From Candidatus Acidiferrales bacterium (GTDB lineage Bacteria > Acidobacteriota > Terriglobia > Acidiferrales > UBA7541), in assembly GCA_955651735.1 (NCBI GenBank), contig CATPAM010000027.1:1-6169 (forward strand): DNA of 6,169 bases, in the 5' to 3' direction. Position numbers and translations under genes: made by a program. Shown piece by piece: positions 1 to 5,366 of this stretch (position 1 is the stretch's first letter; each line of letters opens with the position of its first letter). Under the pieces are notes generated by a model. That model did no database searches, had not been told where the DNA came from, and worked only from the letters and a program-made list of their open reading frames with translations.

Positions 1-5
1 CAACT

Positions 6-584
6 ATGCCCGACAAATCGACGAGTTCTGAAGCCCCGCCAGCCGCGGCGCCGGAGACAGTCTCCGCTGCGCGCAAAATCTACCCCATCGTCAAGTACGG
101 CGATCCCATCCTCGAGAAACCCACTACGCTCGTAAAAAATTTCGATGCCGACCTGGAGCAGCTTGCCGAAGATATGTTCGCCTCCATGTATGCCGCACAG
201 GGCGTCGGACTCGCTGCGCCACAAATCGGACTGAATCTGCGCATCGCCGTGGTCGACGTAACCGGCGGGAAGAATCCGGAAGCGAAAATCGTTCTTGCCA
301 ACCCGGAAATCATTCACGCCGAAGGGGAAAAGCGCGAAGAAGAAGGCTGCCTCTCCATTCCCGGCTTCCGCGGCTACGTTCTCCGCCCGCAATTTGTCAC
401 TATTAGGGCGCAAAGGGTCACAGGCGAGTCGTTTGAAATCCGTGGCGAGGACCTACTGGCCCGCGCGTTCTGCCATGAAATCGACCATCTCAACGGCATT
501 CTCTTCATCCAGCATCTGAGCATGTTGAAGCGCGACTTGATCAAGCGCAAAATCAAAAAGCTCAAAAAGCAAGGCGAGTGGTGA
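6..584 (+). CDS. def: Peptide deformylase (type I-like), 192 aa
   Basis: Cytoplasmic metalloenzyme that removes the N-formyl group from the initiator methionine of nascent proteins, the step before methionine aminopeptidase. All three family motifs are visible in order: GVGLAAPQIG at residues 66-75, EGCLS at 113-117 with metal ligand Cys115, and HEIDH at 157-161 with ligands His157 and His161 and catalytic Glu158. The EGCLS form is that of ordinary bacterial deformylases. The C-terminus (about 174-192) is a Lys/Arg-rich helix that could lie near the ribosome, as known for the C-terminal helix of E. coli Def. About 24 residues of Ala/Pro/Ser-rich sequence precede the normal start of the fold (IVKYGDPIL at 28-36). 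The start codon lies only 5 nt inside the window, so neither its ribosome binding site nor an upstream in-frame start can be judged; the N-terminal extension may be a mis-set start. fmt follows after 87 nt, the classical def-fmt order. Identification is secure. Confidence 0.98.
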   Translation: MPDKSTSSEAPPAAAPETVSAARKIYPIVKYGDPILEKPTTLVKNFDADLEQLAEDMFASMYAAQGVGLAAPQIGLNLRIAVVDVTGGKNPEAKIVLANPEIIHAEGEKREEEGCLSIPGFRGYVLRPQFVTIRAQRVTGESFEIRGEDLLARAFCHEIDHLNGILFIQHLSMLKRDLIKRKIKKLKKQGEW

Positions 585-604
585 AGATGCGCCCTCCTAA
601 CTGA

Positions 605-630
605 TGTCATCCTGCGCGAAGCGAAGGACT
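605..630. repeat. Imperfect palindromic element in the def-fmt spacer
   Basis: The spacer contains TGTCATCCTGCGCGAAGCGA followed by AGGACT. It can fold as TCCT (610-613) with AGGA (625-628), a G/A mismatch, then CGC (615-617) with GCG (621-623) around a GAA loop. From memory, sequences of the form GTCATCCTG-GCGAAGCGAAGGA occur as scattered intergenic copies in several environmental bacterial genomes, including acidobacteria. That is recollection, not a search result. It is too weak and lacks a T-run, so it is unlikely to be an intrinsic terminator. What the sequence itself shows is one short, imperfectly palindromic copy. Confidence 0.5.
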
Positions 631-660
631 CAACTGCCAAATCATCGACACCTATCCCTC

Positions 661-664
661 GGAG
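661..664 (+). promoter_or_regulatory. Ribosome binding site for fmt
   Basis: GGAG lies 7 nt upstream of the ATG at 672, a normal Shine-Dalgarno spacing. It supports this start, which also places the Rossmann-like first strand (MRILFCGTPQFA) exactly at the N-terminus as in other Fmt proteins. Confidence 0.7.
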
Positions 665-671
665 CAACCCC

Positions 672-1613
672 ATGCGCATTCTCTTCTGCGGCACGCCGCA
701 GTTCGCCGTGCCGTCGTTCATTCGCTTTCTCGCGCAACCCGATATCGAAATCGCTGCCGTAATCACGCAACCCGACCGCCCACGCGGACGCGGCCATGAA
801 ATCTCCGCGTCTCCTCTAAAGGAAGCCGCAATAGCGGCAGATATCCCCGTGCATCAGCCGGGAAAAATTCGCTCGCCCGAAGCGCGGGACCTTCTACAGC
901 GCCTCGCGCCGGACTGCATCGTGATTATCGCCTACGGCCAAATCATTCCCGCCCCTCTCTTGAGCATTCCCAGGCTCGGCTGGATCAATCTGCACGCTTC
1001 GCTGCTCCCCAAATATCGCGGCGCCGCTCCCATTAACTGGGCCATCGCCAACGGAGAAACGCAAACCGGCCTCACCACCATGCGTATCGCCGCCGGTATG
1101 GACACCGGCGAAATGCTCCTGCAGGAGGAAATCGATATCGCTCCAGAGGAAACCGCGCCGGAGCTTACCGAAAGCATGGCGGAAGCTGGCGCGCCGCTCA
1201 TGGTCGAAACCTTGCGGGGCGTCGCGACCGGAAAACTCATTGCTCGTCCGCAGAATGATGGCGAAACGACCTACGCTCCATTGCTGAAAAAGGAAGACGG
1301 CCGCATTGATTGGAAGCGCCCCGCACAGGAAATCTACAATCGCATGCGTGGCTTCGCTCCTTGGCCCGGCGCATATACCTCCTTTCGCGGACAGACCTGC
1401 CACCTTTGGGCAGAGCCGTTTTCCTTGCGCGCGGTCGACGTCCGCGCGCCGGGAACCATATTTCGGGAAAACACCCAGATTTTAATCGCTTGTGGCCACA
1501 CAACCTTATTGCGTCTCCTATCCGTCAAACTAGAGGGGCGCAAGCAAATTTCGGCAGAGGAATTTGCAAACGGCGCGCGGTTAACTGAACGGGAACGCTT
1601 CGACAACGCCTGA
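672..1613 (+). CDS. fmt: Methionyl-tRNA formyltransferase, 313 aa
   Basis: Transfers a formyl group from 10-formyltetrahydrofolate to Met-tRNA(fMet), making the initiator tRNA for translation; cytoplasmic. The N-terminal formyltransferase domain (about 1-205) opens with RILFCGTPQFAVPSF. It carries the folate-enzyme signature INLHASLLPKYRGAAPI at 105-121, with the presumed catalytic Asn106 and His108, and the third catalytic residue Asp144 in AGMDTGE. The loop QPDRPRGRG (33-41) matches the flexible Fmt segment after the second strand. The C-terminal tRNA-binding domain (about 206-313) begins after YAPLLKKEDGRIDW (201-214), and includes GFAPWPGAYT (227-236) and the ISAEEFANGARL end (293-304). 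Full length is typical of the family (about 310-320 aa), with no frameshift. It sits 87 nt after def, with which it forms the formylation/deformylation cycle, and is probably co-transcribed with it. Its stop is followed by a structured 126-nt spacer. Confidence 0.98.
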   Translation: MRILFCGTPQFAVPSFIRFLAQPDIEIAAVITQPDRPRGRGHEISASPLKEAAIAADIPVHQPGKIRSPEARDLLQRLAPDCIVIIAYGQIIPAPLLSIPRLGWINLHASLLPKYRGAAPINWAIANGETQTGLTTMRIAAGMDTGEMLLQEEIDIAPEETAPELTESMAEAGAPLMVETLRGVATGKLIARPQNDGETTYAPLLKKEDGRIDWKRPAQEIYNRMRGFAPWPGAYTSFRGQTCHLWAEPFSLRAVDVRAPGTIFRENTQILIACGHTTLLRLLSVKLEGRKQISAEEFANGARLTERERFDNA

Positions 1614-1623
1614 ATTGCGCCGA

Positions 1624-1658
1624 GGGGAACGCTGGGGCATACTTCCGTATTGTTCCCT
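1624..1658 (+). other. Bipartite stem-loop downstream of fmt
   Basis: GGGAAC (1625-1630) pairs with GTTCCC (1652-1657), extendable by a G-T wobble at 1624/1658. Inside it, ATAC (1639-1642) pairs with GTAT (1647-1650) around a TTCC loop. The structure begins 11 nt after the fmt stop codon. It has no following T-run, so it is at best a non-canonical terminator or a 3'-end stabilising structure. The pairing is seen directly; the function is inference. Confidence 0.4.
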
Positions 1659-1665
1659 CAAATAG

Positions 1666-1689
1666 CTCGAATTCATCCTCGAATTCATC
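1666..1689. repeat. Perfect 12-bp tandem duplication
   Basis: CTCGAATTCATC occurs twice in immediate succession (1666-1677 and 1678-1689). Each copy contains the 6-bp palindrome GAATTC, so the two palindromic centres are 12 bp apart, slightly more than one helical turn. It lies 50-74 nt upstream of the exported protease gene and directly before a hairpin. It could be a repressor or activator site, or a chance replication-slippage duplication. Confidence 0.6.
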
Positions 1690-1707
1690 AGGGGTTCATT
1701 AACCCCT
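1690..1707 (+). other. Short perfect hairpin in the 5' leader of the protease pair
   Basis: AGGGGTT (1690-1696) and AACCCCT (1701-1707) form a perfect 7-bp stem with a CATT loop. It abuts the tandem 12-bp repeat and ends 32 nt before the ATG at 1740. The downstream bases TCGGATATTG are not a T-run, so a standard intrinsic terminator is unlikely. If transcribed, it would sit just upstream of the Shine-Dalgarno sequence and could influence translation or mRNA stability. No convincing -35/-10 promoter pair was found in 1614-1739. Confidence 0.5.
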
Positions 1708-1724
1708 TCGGATATTGCTGTACC

Positions 1725-1730
1725 GGGAGA
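1725..1730 (+). promoter_or_regulatory. Ribosome binding site deciding the start of the TldD-like gene
   Basis: GGGAGA lies 9 nt before the ATG at 1740. The other in-frame ATGs, at 1773 (codon 12) and 1824 (codon 29), have no purine-rich stretch upstream, so this site favours the longest form of the signal sequence. Confidence 0.6.
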
Positions 1731-1739
1731 CTGTAGTTC

Positions 1740-3560
1740 ATGAAAATCATTCGGTTCCTACCAGCCCAACGGATGTTGCTCCTAAGTGCGCTAGAGTTTT
1801 TTCGCATCGCAGCTTGCTTCCTCATGGCGCTCCAGCTTTCTTTCACTCCGATCCTGTCCGCTGCACCCGCGGAAAACACCGCCGCGGCGAAGACTCCGTC
1901 GGCGAACGCAGGCGATCCCATTCTGAAGGTGATGCAAGGGGAGCTTTCTCGCGCCGGCAGTTCTCTCTCCAAAACGGATCCCGCTCCTTATTTTCTGAGT
2001 TACACGGTCAATGACCAGAACATCGTCGTCCTGGTCGGCGCTTATGGCAGCTTGCTCACAGACGCCGCGATACAGCGGCGCCAGGCGGACGTCGTCATGC
2101 GCGTCGGCTCGCCCGCACTGGACAACACGCACGGCCAGAGCCGCGCAAGCGGCATGACTTCCGGCTCGCTCCCGCTCGGCGACGATCCCGACGCCATCTC
2201 TCGCGTCCTCTGGGAGCTCACCGATCGCGAATACAAGCGCGCCGCTCCCGCTTTCCTCAACGTCAAGACCAATACCGCCGTGCGCGCGGAGGAAGAAGAT
2301 AAGTCTCCCGATTTCTCCAAGGAAGCGCCGCAAACCCACACCGGTGAATCGCTGAAACCGCAACCGTTCGATCGCGCCGCATGGGAGGGTGAAATTCGCC
2401 GCCTCTCCGGCGCATTTCGCAAGTATCCCGGAGTTTATTTCGGGACCGTCGTTCTGCAACTGCAAGATTCCACTTCGCGCCTGGTTTCCAGCGAAGGCGC
2501 CGCCATCGCCTCACCCAGCGCCAGCACGCGCCTGATCATGGAAGCGGAAACGCGCGCGGCTGACGGCATGGAATTGATTCGCGTCGAAACGTTTCAAGCG
2601 CCCTCCGCCGCCGGCCTTCCCAGCGAAGCCGATCTCACCGCCAAGATTGACAAGATGGCCGCGGACCTGAAGGATTTGCGCAAAGCGCCCGTCGCCGAGC
2701 CCTACGACGGCCCTGCCCTTCTGAGCGGGCGCGCCGCCGCGGTTTTCTTTCACGAGGTGCTCGGTCATCGCCTCGAAGGTCATCGCCAGCGCGATGAAGA
2801 CGAGGGACAAACCTTCACCAAGAAGATCGACCAGGAAGTGCTGCCGAAATTCCTCAGCGTCGCCGACGATCCCACGATTCACGAACTCACCGGCGTCAAG
2901 CTCGCAGGCTCCTACGACTACGACAACGAAGGCTCTCCGGCGCAGCGCGTGGAGGTCATCCACAATGGCGTGCTGAAGAATTTCCTGATGTCGCGCATGC
3001 CCATCAGGAATTTCGGCGTTTCCAACGGCCACGGTCGTAGTCAGCCTGGACTCATGCCCACTGGCCGCCAGGGGAACTTAATCGTCACCTCCACGCAAAC
3101 CGTTCCCGAAGCGCAGCTCCGGCAGAAGCTGATCGACGAAGTAAAGCGCCAGGGCAAGCCGTACGGCCTCTACTTCGATGACATTCAAGGCGGCTTCACG
3201 CTCACCACCCGCCAGCTTCCGCAAGCCTTCCAGGTCTTGCCCGTGATCGTCTATCGTATTTACGCCGATGGACGCCCGGATGAATTGGTCCGCGGCGTTG
3301 ATATCGTCGGCACCCCCCTCGCGGCACTTACCCGCATCATGACCACCGGCGACCAGCAGCACGTCTTCAACGGTGTCTGCGGCGCGGAAAGCGGCAGCGT
3401 TCCTGTCGCCGCTGTTGCTCCCGCCATGCTCTTCTCCGAAATGGAAGTGCAAAAGCGCGGCCATTCCCACGAGCGTCCGCCTATCTTGCCTCCGCCCGGT
3501 TTTGAAAACACGCTGACTACCGCGCAGGGTGCATCGACCAAAATCGAGGTGAAACCGTGA
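1740..3560 (+). CDS. Exported TldD-like zinc metallopeptidase (TldD/PmbA, peptidase U62 family), 606 aa
   Basis: Predicted extracytoplasmic zinc protease related to TldD, the catalytic half of the TldD/TldE peptidase known from microcin B17 maturation and CcdA degradation. The N-terminus looks like a signal sequence: basic residues K2, R6, R11 and R22, a hydrophobic stretch at about 23-40, and likely signal peptidase I sites near 41-44 (ILSAAPA). An N-terminal family domain spans about 58-320. The zinc motif HEVLGH is at 338-343, within HEVLGHRLEGHRQRDEDEGQ (338-357). SNGHGR is at 428-433 and QGKPYG at 471-476. NGVCGAESGSVPV at 544-556 supplies Cys547, which matches the third zinc ligand of TldD. 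Cys547 is the only cysteine after the signal sequence. The protein is longer than cytoplasmic TldD (about 480 aa) because of the signal sequence, extra N-domain sequence and a proline-rich tail (580-586). The stop overlaps the start of its inactive paralogue by 4 bp, implying an obligate pair. Substrate unknown. A membrane-anchored, uncleaved form is possible. Confidence 0.92.
   Translation: MKIIRFLPAQRMLLLSALEFFRIAACFLMALQLSFTPILSAAPAENTAAAKTPSANAGDPILKVMQGELSRAGSSLSKTDPAPYFLSYTVNDQNIVVLVGAYGSLLTDAAIQRRQADVVMRVGSPALDNTHGQSRASGMTSGSLPLGDDPDAISRVLWELTDREYKRAAPAFLNVKTNTAVRAEEEDKSPDFSKEAPQTHTGESLKPQPFDRAAWEGEIRRLSGAFRKYPGVYFGTVVLQLQDSTSRLVSSEGAAIASPSASTRLIMEAETRAADGMELIRVETFQAPSAAGLPSEADLTAKIDKMAADLKDLRKAPVAEPYDGPALLSGRAAAVFFHEVLGHRLEGHRQRDEDEGQTFTKKIDQEVLPKFLSVADDPTIHELTGVKLAGSYDYDNEGSPAQRVEVIHNGVLKNFLMSRMPIRNFGVSNGHGRSQPGLMPTGRQGNLIVTSTQTVPEAQLRQKLIDEVKRQGKPYGLYFDDIQGGFTLTTRQLPQAFQVLPVIVYRIYADGRPDELVRGVDIVGTPLAALTRIMTTGDQQHVFNGVCGAESGSVPVAAVAPAMLFSEMEVQKRGHSHERPPILPPPGFENTLTTAQGASTKIEVKP
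3546..3551 (+). promoter_or_regulatory. Ribosome binding site for the second paralogue, inside the first gene
   Basis: GAGGTG ends 5 nt before the GTG start at 3557, which overlaps the preceding TGA as GTGA (3557-3560). The arrangement is typical of translational coupling and supports the GTG start, which opens a clean signal peptide (MKIARATLTFAFAALLIL). Confidence 0.7.
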
Positions 3561-5266
3561 AAATCGCACGCGCGACGCTCACCTTCGCATTTGCAGCTCT
3601 TCTTATTCTTGGCGGCACTTCGCTTTACGCCGCCGAACACAGCGCCACATCTGACGACCCCACGAAAACGCCTGCGTCCGACTCCCTCGCGGCTGCGCGC
3701 GCCGCCGCCGCCGGCGACACGCTGCTCGAGGCTTTGCTTACAGAACTGAACCGCTCCAAGGCGCAGTTGAAGATGGACCAGGTCGCCGCGCCCTACTACA
3801 TCGAATATCGCGTAAACGATGTTGACGAATACCAGACAGAGGCCGCTTTCGGCGGCGTGCGCGAAAGCCAGCGTGTCCGCTACCGCGTTCTCCGCGTGGT
3901 CGTACGCATCGGCGACTACAAGCAGGACAGCTACTACAACCAGGGCATGGGCGAGACCAATATTCTCCCGCTCGACAATGATCCCATTGCTCTGCGCCAC
4001 CAAATTTGGCTGGCCACCGATGAGGCCTACAAAGCCGCCGGCGAAGCCCTCACTGAAAAGCAAGCTGCGCTGAAACAATTCACCGCCGAAACAAATCCTG
4101 TCGACGATTTCGCCAAGGCTCCGATCGTCGCCGCCGTGGAACCGACCGTCACGCTCCAAGTCGACGCCGCCGCCTGGAAGAAAACTCTCGAAGACGTCAC
4201 CAGTCTCTATCGCCAGTATCCGGACGTGCAGTCCGTCAGCGCCTCGGCGCGGTTTTCCGCCGTCAACGAATACCTCGTGAACTCCGAGGGCACCGTCACG
4301 CGTTCCGGCAAAAAAACCTACAACATCACGCTTAACAGTTCCGCACAGGCCGCGGACGGTATGCGCCTCACGCGCAATCCGTTCTGGATGGTTGCCAAAG
4401 CCGAAGAGCTTCCGACCCGCGACGCGCTGCTCGCCGACGCCCGCAAGACTCTGGACACGCTCGTCGCGCTCCGCCAAGCGCCTATCGTCGAAGAGGAATA
4501 TCGCGGCCCGGTGCTGTTCGCGCCGGACGCCGCGAACGATATAGTTGCTTCCCTCGTGGGTACCAATGTTCTGGGCCGCAAGCCGCAGCTCGGCAGGCCC
4601 AATCGCACCGTCGGCGCGTTTGCCACTAGTTTCAAGACGCGCGTGCTGCCGAATTTCCTCACCGTCGTCGACGATCCCACGCTGCGCGATTTTCAAGGCA
4701 AGAGCCTGGTCGGCACTTATGAAGTCGATGACGACGGTGTCAAGGCCCAGCCCGTGACCCTCGTCGACAACGGCACCCTAATCAATTATCTCGTAGGCCG
4801 CCAGCCCATCCGCGATTTCCCCTCTTCCAACGGCCATGGCCGCGCCGGCGCTGGAACCTATCCCGCGCCAAACCTCGGCGTGCTGCTGCTCAAAAGCAAG
4901 GAAGCACAATCTCCCGCGGAATTGAAGAAGCGCGTTATCCAGATGATCACCGATCAGGGCAAGCCCTACGGCTATCGCGTGGAAACGCTCGGCCCCGGCA
5001 GTTCGCCGCGGCTGCTGTATCGCATCTATCCTGACGAGCACGAAGAGCTCGTTCGCGGTGCGGTCTTCAGCGAGCTCGACGTGCGCGCTCTGCGCAGCGA
5101 TCTGATCGCTGTCGGCAACGATCCGCAGGTCAGCAATCGCACCGGCGGCATCGCCACCACGATCATCAGCCCCTCGCTGCTATTCGACGAGCTCGAAGTA
5201 AAGCGTGCCGACACCAGTAAAGACAAGCTCCCGGATTATCCGCCTCCGCCGCTGGAGAAAAAGTGA
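3557..5266 (+). CDS. Exported TldE/PmbA-like non-catalytic partner, 569 aa
   Basis: Paralogue of the preceding gene along its whole length, but with the protease centre erased. Aligning GPALL (upstream gene, 324-328) with GPVLF (317-321), the HEVLGH of the active protein falls on ASLVGT at 331-336. The cysteine-bearing segment before the C-terminal strand is shortened, and the protein contains no cysteine. It therefore cannot bind zinc as TldD does. This parallels TldE/PmbA, the non-catalytic half of the E. coli heterodimer. A clear signal peptide is present: K2 and R5, hydrophobic core 7-23, cleavage likely after residue 25 or 26 (SLYAA). Shared landmarks are LPLDNDP (137-143), VLPNFLTVVDDPT (363-375), SNGHGR (424-429), QGKPYG (467-472), LLYRIYPD (486-493) and a proline-rich tail (YPPPP, 561-565). 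The 4-bp overlap implies near-equal synthesis with the upstream protease. Inferred role: structural or substrate-gating subunit in an extracytoplasmic complex. Independent function cannot be excluded. Confidence 0.9.
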   Translation: MKIARATLTFAFAALLILGGTSLYAAEHSATSDDPTKTPASDSLAAARAAAAGDTLLEALLTELNRSKAQLKMDQVAAPYYIEYRVNDVDEYQTEAAFGGVRESQRVRYRVLRVVVRIGDYKQDSYYNQGMGETNILPLDNDPIALRHQIWLATDEAYKAAGEALTEKQAALKQFTAETNPVDDFAKAPIVAAVEPTVTLQVDAAAWKKTLEDVTSLYRQYPDVQSVSASARFSAVNEYLVNSEGTVTRSGKKTYNITLNSSAQAADGMRLTRNPFWMVAKAEELPTRDALLADARKTLDTLVALRQAPIVEEEYRGPVLFAPDAANDIVASLVGTNVLGRKPQLGRPNRTVGAFATSFKTRVLPNFLTVVDDPTLRDFQGKSLVGTYEVDDDGVKAQPVTLVDNGTLINYLVGRQPIRDFPSSNGHGRAGAGTYPAPNLGVLLLKSKEAQSPAELKKRVIQMITDQGKPYGYRVETLGPGSSPRLLYRIYPDEHEELVRGAVFSELDVRALRSDLIAVGNDPQVSNRTGGIATTIISPSLLFDELEVKRADTSKDKLPDYPPPPLEKK

Positions 5267-5275
5267 CCTTAGCTA

Positions 5276-5287
5276 CAGCAATTGCTG
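5276..5287. repeat. 12-nt perfect palindrome CAGCAATTGCTG
   Basis: Begins 10 nt after the stop of the TldE-like gene. CAGCAA and TTGCTG are exact reverse complements with no loop, and a second small inverted pair (TTGC 5282-5285, GCAA 5291-5294) overlaps it. It may be a protein-binding site or a degenerate part of the repeat element that follows. The function is not determinable from sequence alone. Confidence 0.35.
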
Positions 5288-5298
5288 CAAGCAACGGT

Positions 5299-5322
5299 AG
5301 GGGCGCAGCAAGCTGCGCCCCT
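5299..5322. repeat. Perfect 10-bp GC-rich stem-loop, likely dispersed palindromic repeat
   Basis: AGGGGCGCAG (5299-5308) and CTGCGCCCCT (5313-5322) are exact reverse complements around a CAAG loop, giving a very stable hairpin 33 nt after the TldE-like stop. There is no T-run on either strand, so it is not a textbook intrinsic terminator. It may stabilise the 3' end of the upstream mRNA or pause transcription before the PASTA gene. The form TAGGGGCGCAGCA-GCTGCGCCCCT resembles interspersed intergenic repeats that I recall from acidobacterial genomes. Copy number could not be checked here. Confidence 0.6.
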
Positions 5323-5366
5323 GCTTGGCACGATGTGACTATTTTCTTGTCTCACCTGCAGCGCCG

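Noticed and set aside
585..671. A small precursor peptide gene that could be a substrate for the protease pair, looked for in all spacers (585-671, 1614-1739, 5267-5366)
   Set aside because: No open frame with a start, ribosome binding site and leader/core-like composition was seen in any of the three spacers.
1624..1707. Intrinsic terminators for fmt
   Set aside because: Both stems lack a following T-run on the + strand, so they are reported as hairpins only.
1695..1723. Possible promoter between the hairpin and the TldD-like start
   Set aside because: TTCATT and GATATT are too closely spaced (10 nt), and no other -35/-10 pair at 16-18 nt is convincing.
1806..1817. Lipobox-like IAAC (residues 23-26) in the TldD-like signal sequence
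   Set aside because: The hydrophobic stretch continues well past the cysteine (FLMALQLSF), so it lies inside the h-region; a signal peptidase I site near residues 41-44 fits better. Not fully excluded.
1791..2465. Minus-strand open frame of 224 codons inside the TldD-like gene
   Set aside because: Antisense shadow with no domain signature and no ribosome binding site context, lying wholly within a gene whose protein family is clear.
3260..4696. A 478-codon open frame on the minus strand opposite both TldD/E-like genes
   Set aside because: It straddles the junction of two well-supported genes and shows no recognisable motif. Its Gly/Ala/Val/Arg-rich composition is typical of antisense frames in GC-rich coding DNA.
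5325..5366. TTG start giving a 14-residue longer PASTA protein
   Set aside because: The extra sequence lies just after the stem-loop, lacks a Shine-Dalgarno sequence and adds nothing family-like; the ATG at 5367 is simpler.
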